A DNA stretch of 28,330 nt from UBA11524 sp964383815 (GTDB lineage Bacteria > Bacillota > Clostridia > Christensenellales > Aristaeellaceae). The notes beneath the pieces are model-generated. The model did no database searches. It was given only the letters and a program-made list of their open reading frames with translations, and had not been told where the DNA came from. The position numbers and the translations under genes were made by a program. The stretch spans positions 1-28,330 of the forward strand of contig CAYLIC010000030.1 of assembly GCA_964383815.1 (NCBI GenBank). Direction: 5' to 3'. Of the stretch, positions 1 through 6,227 are shown piece by piece (position 1 is the first letter of the stretch; the number at the start of each line of letters is the position of its first letter).

Positions 1-20
1 ATCTTCTCACCCAGACGTCA

Positions 21-55
21 AAGCCTTGCAAATCAATGGTTTGCAAGGCTTTTTT
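21..55 (+). terminator. Rho-independent terminator of an upstream gene
   Basis: A perfect 12-bp inverted repeat (21-32 with 40-51) encloses a 7-nt loop and runs straight into a T tract. The gene it ends lies left of the window. Confidence 0.85.
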
Positions 56-73
56 GTTGCGTGTAGTCATGCA

Positions 74-104
74 AAAGGAGGCAGGCATTGCCTTTTTTGT
101 TTTT
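74..104 (+). terminator. Possible second, tandem terminator
   Basis: A weaker hairpin pairs 74-83 with 89-98. It contains GGCA/TGCC plus A-T pairs and two G-T wobbles, with a 5-nt loop and a T-rich 3' side. It could back up the terminator just upstream. The same bases also form an AAGGAGG motif, so the assignment is uncertain. Confidence 0.35.
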
Positions 105-108
105 CCTG

Positions 109-137
109 TTGCCTTCGACAGAGGTTTCGATTATAAT
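109..137 (+). promoter_or_regulatory. Sigma-A type promoter for the SPOR protein gene
   Basis: TTGCCT (109-114) and a perfect TATAAT (132-137) are separated by 17 bp. Transcription would begin near 144, which excludes longer versions of the downstream reading frame that start before the -10 box. It could drive the whole run 201-4583, as I see no equally good promoter between those genes. Confidence 0.75.
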
Positions 138-200
138 GGAAGAAAGATTGTTGGGCATGAATCACACGGGCTGTGCATAGCCTTCCACGAAAGGCAGGCG

Positions 201-1037
201 ATGGGCATGAGCCGTGTGGAACGAAGGATGTACAAGCGTGCAAGGGGCCGGGCGGCACTGCGCCGGGCCATGGTGGCGGTGATTGTGGCGCTGGCGGCGC
301 TGGGCGTGATTGTGCGGCAGGGAGGCGGCAGGCTGCAGGCGGATTATCTGCCTGCGCCCACACCCACGCCTGTGGCCTCCGCCTATGATGAAACCGTGGA
401 AACAAGGGAAATTGCCCTGGAGGAAGTTCAGTGGTATGCCATCCAGACGGGCATCTACACCACCCGCGCGCTGGCGGAGGAAAGCCGTGATACCTATGCC
501 AAGCGGGGTGCGCCCGGCTATGTGAACCAGGATGGGGACAAGTGGCGTGTGTACATTGCCTGCTATGGCAGCAAGGAGGATGCACAGGCCGTGCGGGAAC
601 GCCTGCGGCTGAACCAGGAGGTAGAAACCTTTCTGCACACCTGGGTGTGCCCGGGGGTGACCCTGCGGCTGACGGGCATGGCGGGCCAGGCGGATGTGGT
701 GGAGGCGGGCCTTTCCCTGCTGGGGAATGCCGGCGCTGCCCTGCGTGACGGCGCCGCCCTGCTGGACAGCGGGGAACGCACCCAGGCGGACACCCTTTCC
801 GTGGCCCAGGCCCTGGACGAGCAGGTGCGCCTGTGGCGGGAAACGGCCCGGGCACGCTTCACCAGGCCATACCCGGTGCTGCTGGACATGGAATTAACCA
901 TGGCGGATGCCTGGGATGGCAAGTTTGCCGCCATACGCCAGGCCGAGGGCGCAACGGCGCTTTCCGCCGCCATGAAGCTGCAGGCCATGGCGCTTTTCGA
1001 CGAGAGCTGCGGCCTGCGGGAGGCGCTGATGGAATAG
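201..1037 (+). CDS. SPOR-domain membrane protein
   Basis: Predicted single-pass membrane protein of 278 residues with an extracytoplasmic SPOR domain; this fold binds denuded glycan strands of peptidoglycan at septa. An arginine-rich N-terminus is followed by one hydrophobic helix (about residues 24-38) and a Pro/Thr linker. The SPOR region lies at about 76-158, containing VQWYAIQTGIYTTRALAEES and a second half around WRVYIACYGSKEDAQAVRERL. The C-terminal 120 residues are helical and unassigned. The start at 201 is chosen because the promoter at 109-137 lies inside any longer frame; AAGG sits 6 nt upstream. An ATG two codons later is equally possible. It precedes the hydrogenase-sensor genes by 27 bp, so it may be co-transcribed with them, but no functional link is obvious. 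The family is clear; the exact role is unknown. Confidence 0.75.
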   Translation: MGMSRVERRMYKRARGRAALRRAMVAVIVALAALGVIVRQGGGRLQADYLPAPTPTPVASAYDETVETREIALEEVQWYAIQTGIYTTRALAEESRDTYAKRGAPGYVNQDGDKWRVYIACYGSKEDAQAVRERLRLNQEVETFLHTWVCPGVTLRLTGMAGQADVVEAGLSLLGNAGAALRDGAALLDSGERTQADTLSVAQALDEQVRLWRETARARFTRPYPVLLDMELTMADAWDGKFAAIRQAEGATALSAAMKLQAMALFDESCGLREALME

Positions 1038-1064
1038 CCCGACAACACAGAGGAGGAATGCACC

Positions 1065-1421
1065 TTGACCATTCGTGACGTGATGAACATTGTGGAAGGC
1101 TCCATGCTCCTGGGGGAGGACATGCTGGAGCAGCCGGTGGACACGGCCTGCGGCTCCGACCTGATGAGCGATGTGCTGGCCTTTGTGAAGGAAAAGACTG
1201 TGCTGATTACCGGCCTGATTAACCCCCATGTGGTGCGCACAGCAGAGATGCTGGACATTACCTGCATTGTGTTTTCCCGGGGCAAGCAGCCCAGCGATGA
1301 GATTCTGGAAATGGCCCGGGAGGCTGGCATTGCAGTTATCTCCACCCGGATGACCACCTACACCGCCTGCGGTGAGCTGTACATGCACGGCCTGCCCGGC
1401 ACCAAAGAAAAAACAAAGTGA
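1065..1421 (+). CDS. DRTGG-domain protein (first of two)
   Basis: Small cytoplasmic protein of 118 residues that looks like a stand-alone DRTGG domain. This domain is best known beside CBS domains and in phosphotransacetylase or HPr-kinase-like proteins, where it is thought to bind a small ligand or mediate contacts. The body alternates strands and helices (KTVLITGLINPHVVRTAEML, then CIVFSRGKQPSDEILEMARE and AGIAVISTRMTTYTACGEL). The start is TTG: AGGAGG at 1051-1056 sits 8 nt upstream, whereas the nearby ATG at 1058 is in another frame that stops after six codons. It shares its fold and opening MTIR(D/E) with the gene at 3519. The two bracket a HydS-like hydrogenase, which suggests a role in the same sensory unit; the biochemical function is not established. 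Confidence 0.75.
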   Translation: MTIRDVMNIVEGSMLLGEDMLEQPVDTACGSDLMSDVLAFVKEKTVLITGLINPHVVRTAEMLDITCIVFSRGKQPSDEILEMAREAGIAVISTRMTTYTACGELYMHGLPGTKEKTK

Positions 1422-1431
1422 GAGGTGCGCC

Positions 1432-1857
1432 ATGGCGATTGTAATGGAGCAGATTTTCCCGGTGGAGTCCGGCGCATACGCCACCGCTGGCGAGGCGTCC
1501 ACCACCATCAAGCGCAAGCTGAAGCAGCTGGGCGTGGATGCTGCCGTGCTGCGGCGGGTGTCCGTTGCCAGCTATGAGGTAGAGCTGAACCTGGTGATTC
1601 ACTCCATGGGCGGCACCCTGACCCTGCAGGTGGATCCGGAGCGGGTCACCCTGATTTCCCAGGACGTGGGCCCGGGTATCCCGGATATTGACAAGGCGAT
1701 GACCGAGGGCTACTCCACCGCCAATGAGGAGGCCCGGAATCTGGGCTTTGGCGCCGGCATGGGCCTGCCCAACATGAAGCGGAACGCCTCCAATTTTGAT
1801 ATTCAGAGCCAGGTGGGCGTGGGTACGCGCATCATGATGTCCTTTGCGCTGAAATAG
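1432..1857 (+). CDS. RsbW/SpoIIAB-like GHKL ATPase
   Basis: A 141-residue stand-alone GHKL (histidine-kinase-type) ATPase of the anti-sigma-factor/serine kinase kind. The ATP-lid motifs are visible in order: an N-box-like ASYEVELNLVIHS, a G1 box DVGPGIPDI and a G2 box GAGMGLPNMKR. There is no histidine-phosphotransfer domain and no membrane helix. The start at 1432 has AGAGGTG just upstream and only a 10-bp gap from the preceding stop; a longer frame begins inside the preceding gene. Lying between a DRTGG protein and a HydS-like hydrogenase, it probably acts as a signalling kinase or anti-sigma-like switch responding to redox or hydrogen state. No sigma factor or anti-anti-sigma gene lies in the window, so its partner is unknown. 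Confidence 0.75.
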   Translation: MAIVMEQIFPVESGAYATAGEASTTIKRKLKQLGVDAAVLRRVSVASYEVELNLVIHSMGGTLTLQVDPERVTLISQDVGPGIPDIDKAMTEGYSTANEEARNLGFGAGMGLPNMKRNASNFDIQSQVGVGTRIMMSFALK

Positions 1858-1878
1858 CGCCGATACAGGAGCACTATT

Positions 1879-3183
1879 ATGGAAGAGAAACGCATTTTTC
1901 ACTCGGTTCGGCTGGACAAGGACAAGTGCCGGGCCTGTACCAACTGCCTGAAGCGATGTCCCACCGAGGCCATTCGCGTGCGCGGCGGCAGGGCGCACAT
2001 CATTGCTGAGCGCTGCATTGACTGCGGCGAGTGCATCCGTGTGTGTGAGTATCACGCCAAGATTGCCGTGACCGATCCCCTGTCCTCCATCAGCCGGTAT
2101 AAGTACAAGATTGCGCTGCCTGCGCCGTCCCTGTACGGGCAGTTCAAAAGCCTGCACAGCATTGCCCAGGTGCTGACGGGCCTGAAGCACATGGGCTTTG
2201 ACGAAGTGTTTGAGGTGGCCCGGGGTGCGGATGTGGTGACCCGCGCCATTCGCGAAAAGCTCCGCCAGCCCGACCTGCCCAGGCCGCTGATTTCTGCCGC
2301 CTGTCCCGCCATTGTGCGGCTGATTCAGGTGCGCTTCCCCGACCTGATTGACCACATTGTGGATGTGCGCCAGCCCATGGAGGTTGCCGCGCTGATTGCC
2401 AAGCGGGAGTTTGCACGGAAGCATCAGGTGCAGGAGTGTGAGGTTGGGTGCTTCTTCATCACCCCGTGCCCGGCGAAGGTCACTGCCATCCGCAACCCCA
2501 TCGGTCACGAGAAAAGCGCTGTGGATGGCGCCATCAGCGTGCTGGAGATTTACGGCCTTCTCTCCAGCCACACCCGCAGCCATGAGGCGGACGAGAGCCT
2601 GGTGCAGGCCTCTGCCTGGGGCGTGGGCTGGGCCAACAGCGGCGGCGAGGCCAATGCGGTCTGCCCGGAAAATTCCATGGCGGTGGACGGCATTGAAAAT
2701 GTGATTCGCGTGCTGGAGGAAATTGAGAACAACAAGCTCCACGACCTGACCTTCTTTGAAGGCTCTGCCTGCACCGGCGGCTGCGTGGGCGGCCCGCTGA
2801 ACTTTGAGAACAACTATGTGGCCCGGAACATGATCCGCCGCATGGTGGACAAGACCTCCGGCCTGCACCCGGAGCAGCATGTGGATGTGAGCATCCTGGC
2901 CAAATATCCCCTGTACAACCAGCGGGACATTATGCCCAACAGCGCCATGAAGCTGGATGACGACATTGTGGAGGCCATGCGCAAGCTGGAGAAAATCGAG
3001 GAGATATACAAACGCCTGCCCGGGTATGACTGCGGCTCCTGCGGCAGTCCCACCTGCCGGACCTTCGCGGAGGACATCGTTCAGGGCTTCGCCACCGATA
3101 TGGACTGCATCCACCGCCTGAAGGATCAGCTGAAAATCATGGCCCAGCAAATGGTCAACCTGGCGCAGACCACGCGGGAGTAG
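1879..3183 (+). CDS. HydS-like (putative sensory) [FeFe] hydrogenase
   Basis: Divergent [FeFe] hydrogenase of 434 residues. Two [4Fe-4S] ferredoxin motifs come first (Cys17/20/23/27 and Cys46/49/52/56), then the H-cluster domain. All four expected H-cluster cysteines are present: Cys142 in SAACPA, Cys197 in TPCPAK, and Cys298 and Cys302 in SACTGGCVGG. A C-terminal CGSCGSPTC (385-393) with Cys410 resembles a 4Fe-4S 'Fe4S' domain and is followed by a short amphipathic tail. The proton-relay cysteine found before the L1 ligand in catalytic enzymes is Ala141, the usual L1 Trp is absent, and the L2 Met-Pro-Cys is Thr-Pro-Cys. These changes are typical of HydS-type proteins thought to sense hydrogen rather than turn it over quickly. 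No PAS domain is fused, so output probably goes through the neighbouring ATPase or DRTGG proteins (inference). AGGAG lies 7 nt before the ATG. Confidence 0.85.
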   Translation: MEEKRIFHSVRLDKDKCRACTNCLKRCPTEAIRVRGGRAHIIAERCIDCGECIRVCEYHAKIAVTDPLSSISRYKYKIALPAPSLYGQFKSLHSIAQVLTGLKHMGFDEVFEVARGADVVTRAIREKLRQPDLPRPLISAACPAIVRLIQVRFPDLIDHIVDVRQPMEVAALIAKREFARKHQVQECEVGCFFITPCPAKVTAIRNPIGHEKSAVDGAISVLEIYGLLSSHTRSHEADESLVQASAWGVGWANSGGEANAVCPENSMAVDGIENVIRVLEEIENNKLHDLTFFEGSACTGGCVGGPLNFENNYVARNMIRRMVDKTSGLHPEQHVDVSILAKYPLYNQRDIMPNSAMKLDDDIVEAMRKLEKIEEIYKRLPGYDCGSCGSPTCRTFAEDIVQGFATDMDCIHRLKDQLKIMAQQMVNLAQTTRE

Positions 3184-3192
3184 GGGACGGGG

Positions 3193-3493
3193 GCAGAGGA
3201 CGCTGCCCTCTGCACTCCTGGTCAAGGGCGTTGCCCTTGACAATCCCACTTAAGGGCTTTCAGCCCTTAAAAATCCCATTCCGTGGGGGCGGATCAAGTA
3301 CGGCCGTGTTTAGCTTGCCTTCGAGGGAAGGCTGCTGCCCGAGCGGCTGGTGAGTTGGAATGTTCCGCATCTTCATACCAGCGAAAATGGCGTACCAAAT
3401 GCACTCAAAAGCGGGATTCTTAAGGGTCGAAGGCCCTTAAGCGGAGTCCAGAGGCAGCGCCTCTGGCGGGTTTTCAAAGGGCAGCGCCCTTTG
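3193..3493 (+). repeat. Hairpin-repeat island 1 (three forward, core, three reverse)
   Basis: The 335-bp space between the HydS-like gene and the next gene holds six perfect hairpins. Forward copies are 3193-3213, 3221-3241 and 3250-3270, linked by ACTCCTG and AATCCCAC. Reverse copies are 3419-3441, 3448-3466 and 3475-3493, preceded or linked by GCGGGATT, CGGAGT and CGGGTTTT, the reverse complements of the forward linkers. The arms differ from copy to copy (TCAAGGGC, TTAAGGGC, CCAGAGGC, CAAAGGGC), yet each opposite arm matches, so pairing is conserved rather than sequence. The central 3271-3410 core is unique and has only a small hairpin (3317-3332). I see no gene or promoter in it. Confidence 0.85.
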
Positions 3494-3518
3494 GCGCAAC
3501 ACTAGAAAGGATGATTGG

Positions 3519-3872
3519 ATGACAATTCGTGAACTGATTGACGTGACGGGCGCGGCGGATCTGACGCCGGACACGGAAAAGGACAGGGAGGTTTCCTGCG
3601 GGTACACCTGCGATCTGCTCAGCTGGGTCATGGCCCACGGCCAGGCCGGCATGGCGTGGATTACGGTGCAGACCCACATGAACGTGATTGCTGTGGCCTC
3701 GCTGATGGAAATGTCCGCGGTGATCATCCCGGAAGGCATTGAGATGGAGCCTGCCTCCCTGGAAAAGGCGAAGGAGGAAGGCGTGACGGTGCTTTCCAGC
3801 GGCAAGACTGCCTTTGAGCTATGCGCGCTGATGGCCCGGCACGGCCTGGCAGGCCCGGGCGGGGAGGCGTGA
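3519..3872 (+). CDS. DRTGG-domain protein (second copy)
   Basis: A 117-residue cytoplasmic protein related to the DRTGG-domain gene at 1065: similar length, the same opening MTIRELID, and the same order of an early CxxTCDLLSWV-type segment, AWITVQTHMNVIAVASLMEM, and AVIIPEGIEMEPASLEKAKE leading to GVTVLSSGKTAFEL. A duplication that diverged, or a hetero-oligomeric pair, would fit. AAAGG lies 8 nt before the ATG. The gene begins about 25 bp after the last repeat hairpin and is followed after 3 bp by the PHP gene, so these two are probably translated together. The ligand and partner are not known; a role with the HydS-like protein is inferred from position. Confidence 0.72.
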   Translation: MTIRELIDVTGAADLTPDTEKDREVSCGYTCDLLSWVMAHGQAGMAWITVQTHMNVIAVASLMEMSAVIIPEGIEMEPASLEKAKEEGVTVLSSGKTAFELCALMARHGLAGPGGEA

Positions 3873-3875
3873 GCC

Positions 3876-4583
3876 ATGTTTGTGGATTTGCACATCCACT
3901 CCTGCCTGTCCCCCTGTGCCGATGATGACATGACGCCTGCCAACATCTGCGGCATGGCCCATATCAAGGGCCTGGACGCCATTGCGGTGACCGACCACAA
4001 CACCGCGCGGAACCTTCCCTATGTGAAGGAAGCGGCGGACTACTACCGGCTGATTCTCCTGCCGGGCCTGGAGGTAACCACCCGGGAGGAGGTGCACCTG
4101 CTGGGGTACTTTCCCACGGTGGAGGCGGCGGTGGAGGCCGGCGAGGTGTTCTCCTCCCACCTGCCCAGGATGCCCAACAAGCCCAAGTTCTTCGGCAACC
4201 AGCTCATCATGAACACGGATGATGAGGTGGTGGGGGAGGAAACCCGCATGCTCATTGGCGCCACTGACCTGGATTTGGCGGAGTGTACAGAGGTGATCCG
4301 CCGGATGGGTGGCGCGGCTGTGCCTGCCCACATCAACCGGGGCGCCAACGGCCTGCTGATTAACCTGGGCCTGATGCCGGAGGAGCCGCGCTTTCCCACG
4401 GTGGAGGTGGCGCGGCACTTGCCCATTGACCATGGAGTACTGAAGGGTCGAACGGTGCTCCATTCCTCCGATGCCCACCAGCTGGGCGCCATTATGGAGG
4501 CGGAGTTCGATTTTCCTACCGAGCGCTTCTCCCTGGGTGGATTGTTTGAGGCCATTGGCGGGCGATTTGACATGACTAACTAA
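3876..4583 (+). CDS. PHP-domain phosphoesterase
   Basis: Metal-dependent phosphoesterase of the PHP family, 235 residues, cytoplasmic. The metal-binding motifs are all visible: HIH at residues 6-8 (DLHIHSCLSPC), TDHN at 39-42, Glu66 in GLEVTT, His74 in EVHLLGYF, then AHINRG and the C-terminal SSDAHQLG. PHP proteins act on nucleotides or sugar phosphates or as polymerase-associated nucleases; this short form gives no clue to its substrate. GGGGAGG lies 8 nt before the ATG. It ends the sensor module just before the AT-rich leader of hydC. A role in turning over a signalling nucleotide for the hydrogenase operon is possible but is only inference. Confidence 0.85.
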   Translation: MFVDLHIHSCLSPCADDDMTPANICGMAHIKGLDAIAVTDHNTARNLPYVKEAADYYRLILLPGLEVTTREEVHLLGYFPTVEAAVEAGEVFSSHLPRMPNKPKFFGNQLIMNTDDEVVGEETRMLIGATDLDLAECTEVIRRMGGAAVPAHINRGANGLLINLGLMPEEPRFPTVEVARHLPIDHGVLKGRTVLHSSDAHQLGAIMEAEFDFPTERFSLGGLFEAIGGRFDMTN

Positions 4584-4622
4584 AATCGCGGTTTTTCACA
4601 GGAAATCAGCGCGGAACATGTG

Positions 4623-4719
4623 CAAAACTACGGTTTTGTGGGAAAGCGACAAAAAAGGCTTATCTTTCGGGATAAAGGTTCTTTCTTTTTTCCTAAAATC
4701 ATGTTAAAATATCTACAAT
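4623..4719 (+). promoter_or_regulatory. AT-rich leader with candidate promoter for hydC-hydA
   Basis: The gap between the PHP gene and hydC is clearly richer in A/T than its surroundings. It contains TAAAAT (4705-4710) with an extended TGT, and TACAAT (4714-4719); either could serve as a -10 box. The -35 is weak (TTTCTT at 4682-4687, 17 bp away), suggesting activation. Upstream are a perfect CAAAAC/GTTTTG hairpin (4623-4628, 4633-4638) and overlapping TTTTGT/ACAAAA arms (4634-4639, 4649-4654). Either could be an operator. No transcription factor can be named. Confidence 0.5.
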
Positions 4720-4777
4720 ATGCGCGGACTGTGTCTGCGCATTGGAGTTGTAACCATTGAAGGAGGTTTCATGTACC

Positions 4778-5248
4778 ATGCCTGACATGAAGGAAAAGTA
4801 CGTGCAGCTCAACGAGGTCATCGCAAAGCACAAGGGCGAGCCCGGTGCCTTGATGCCTGTGCTGCAGGAAGCTCAGAACATCTTCGGCTACGTTCCCATG
4901 GACGTGCAGGAGATCATCGCTGATGGCCTGGGCACCACCCTGGCTGAGGTGTATGGCGTTGCCACGTTCTATGCGCAGTTCTCCCTGGAACCCAAGGGAC
5001 AGTACGTTGTGGGCGTTTGCCTGGGCACCGCCTGCTATGTGAAGGGCAGCCAGAAGGTGCTGGACAAGCTCTCCGAGGTGCTGAACGTGCCCGTGGGCAA
5101 GACCACGGCTGACGGCGTTTTCACCCTGAACGCAACCCGCTGCCTGGGTGCCTGCGGCCTGGCCCCTGTTATGATGATTAACGATGAGGTGTACGGCCGT
5201 CTGACCCCCGACGAGATTCCCGGCATCATCGCCAAGTATCGCGCCTGA
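4778..5248 (+). CDS. hydC: HydC, NuoE-like subunit of trimeric [FeFe] hydrogenase
   Basis: Thioredoxin-like [2Fe-2S] subunit, 156 residues, homologous to NuoE/HndA. It passes electrons between the flavin subunit HydB and the rest of the NAD(H)-linked [FeFe] hydrogenase in the cytoplasm. The four ligands are Cys81 and Cys86 (CLGTACYVKG) and Cys122 and Cys126 (RCLGACGLAP); the N-terminal half is the helical NuoE bundle with VYGVATFYAQFSL. The ATG at 4778 is preferred because AGGAGG at 4761-4766 precedes it by 11 nt. An ATG at 4771 is out of frame and stops after four codons, and a TTG at 4757 would sit before the Shine-Dalgarno. It is the first gene of the catalytic operon hydC-ATPase-hndB-hydB-hydA. 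Confidence 0.93.
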   Translation: MPDMKEKYVQLNEVIAKHKGEPGALMPVLQEAQNIFGYVPMDVQEIIADGLGTTLAEVYGVATFYAQFSLEPKGQYVVGVCLGTACYVKGSQKVLDKLSEVLNVPVGKTTADGVFTLNATRCLGACGLAPVMMINDEVYGRLTPDEIPGIIAKYRA

Positions 5249-5278
5249 CGGTGCGAGCAGTGAGGTAGGTGAACCCCC

Positions 5279-5827
5279 GTGCGCGACCTTTCGCTGCACC
5301 TGCTGGACCTGGCGCAAAACAGCATCAAGGCTGGCGCAGGCCTGGTGACCATCCGCCTGGCGGTGGATGAGTACGGCCTGCTGACCATGACGCTGACGGA
5401 CGATGGCTGCGGCATGAGTCCGGAACTGCTTCAGCGGGTCACAAGCCCCTTTGCCACCACCCGCACCACCCGCAAGGTGGGCCTGGGCATTCCCATGATG
5501 ATGGAAAACGCTCAGCGGGCCGGCGGCGACCTGCGCATCGAGAGCGAAGTGGGCAAGGGAACAACCCTCACTGTCACCTATGATACCCGCAACATTGACA
5601 GCCTTCCCCTGGGGGATCTGCCAGGAACCATCCTGAGTTTGATCCTTGCCAATCCCGACAAGCCGGACTTCCTTTTTGAGGGGGAAACGCCTAAAGGACA
5701 GGGGAGCTTCGACACGCGGGAAATTCGGGCGGTGCTTTCTGGTGTTCCGCTGAACGAACCGGAGGTTGTTGCCTGGATGAAGGATGCACTGAATGAAACC
5801 ATCAACCCAATCTTTGGAGGTGTTTGA
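5279..5827 (+). CDS. GHKL ATP-binding protein within the hydrogenase operon
   Basis: A 182-residue soluble protein made of one GHKL/HATPase_c domain (about residues 5-105) plus a 75-residue C-terminal tail that I do not recognise. The ATP-site motifs are clear: N box HLLDLAQNSIKAGA, G1 box DDGCGM, the lid SPFATTRTTRKVGLG and closing GKGTTLTVTY. There is no phospho-accepting histidine, sensor or membrane segment. The start is GTG with a rather poor GAGGT-type Shine-Dalgarno about 12 nt upstream. It lies between hydC and the HndB-like gene, 3 bp before the latter, so it is made with the enzyme. Stand-alone ATPases at this place may regulate the hydrogenase or phosphorylate a partner; this is inference. 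It is clearly different in sequence from the ATPase at 1432. Confidence 0.78.
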   Translation: MRDLSLHLLDLAQNSIKAGAGLVTIRLAVDEYGLLTMTLTDDGCGMSPELLQRVTSPFATTRTTRKVGLGIPMMMENAQRAGGDLRIESEVGKGTTLTVTYDTRNIDSLPLGDLPGTILSLILANPDKPDFLFEGETPKGQGSFDTREIRAVLSGVPLNEPEVVAWMKDALNETINPIFGGV

Positions 5828-5830
5828 GCT

Positions 5831-6199
5831 ATGAAGTCCCTGGCTGATCTGGAAGCTATCCGCGCCAAGACGCTGGAGAACATTGCCATGCGTAAGGATC
5901 ACAACGATGCGGCACGCGTTGTTGTTGGCATGGCCACCTGCGGCATTGCCGCCGGCGCACGGCCTGTGATGCTGCAATTTGTTGAAGAGATCAAGAAGCG
6001 CAACCTGAACCATGTGAATGTATCCCAGACGGGGTGCATTGGCATGTGCAAGCTGGAGCCCATGGTGGACGTGATCCTGCCCGGTCAGGACAAGGTGACC
6101 TATGTGAAGGTTACGCCCGAAATGGTTTCCCGCATTGTGGCGGAGCATATCGTGAATGGCCGCGTGGTGGAGGAATACACCATCGGCGCTGCGCAGTAA
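5831..6199 (+). CDS. hndB: HndB-like thioredoxin-fold protein
   Basis: A 122-residue thioredoxin-like ferredoxin-domain protein resembling HndB of NADP-reducing hydrogenases and the N-terminal part of NuoF-like subunits. The visible cysteines are Cys37 (GMATCGIAAGA) and Cys69/Cys73 (TGCIGMC). The usual fourth [2Fe-2S] ligand after Cys37 is not there, so a cluster would need another ligand, or the protein carries none. The Shine-Dalgarno GGAGGTG overlaps the end of the preceding ATPase gene, indicating coupled translation. Its place between the HydC and HydB genes matches hndABCD order (A, B, C, D) apart from the inserted ATPase. It probably bridges or stabilises the electron-transfer subunits; the family assignment is good, the function moderate. 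Confidence 0.78.
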   Translation: MKSLADLEAIRAKTLENIAMRKDHNDAARVVVGMATCGIAAGARPVMLQFVEEIKKRNLNHVNVSQTGCIGMCKLEPMVDVILPGQDKVTYVKVTPEMVSRIVAEHIVNGRVVEEYTIGAAQ

Positions 6200-6227
6200 T
6201 CTCTACGACACATGAGGAGGAGTACCC

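Noticed and set aside
88..180. Possible 30-codon peptide with TTG start after AAGGAGG
   Set aside because: The promoter -10 box for the next gene lies inside it and the same bases form a terminator-like hairpin; no independent support.
36..200. Longer N-terminus for the SPOR protein
   Set aside because: It would overlap the terminator and contain the promoter; the membrane-anchor topology fits the start at 201.
1336..3249. Long minus-strand frame opposite the ATPase and HydS-like genes
   Set aside because: Same type of antisense shadow, with no Shine-Dalgarno or recognisable motif; the plus-strand proteins are clear families.
3193..3270. Repeat hairpins as ordinary rho-independent terminators
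   Set aside because: None is followed by a T tract on either strand, and they occur in tandem in both orientations.
3317..3375. tRNA-like stretch in the core of island 1
   Set aside because: A short stem and a GCCCGAGCGGCTGG-like string are present, but there is no T-arm motif, acceptor pairing or CCA end.
4634..4654. Rex-like operator before hydC
   Set aside because: The TTGT and ACAA arms are separated by 9 bp instead of 10 and the inner bases do not match the Rex consensus; kept only as a generic inverted repeat.
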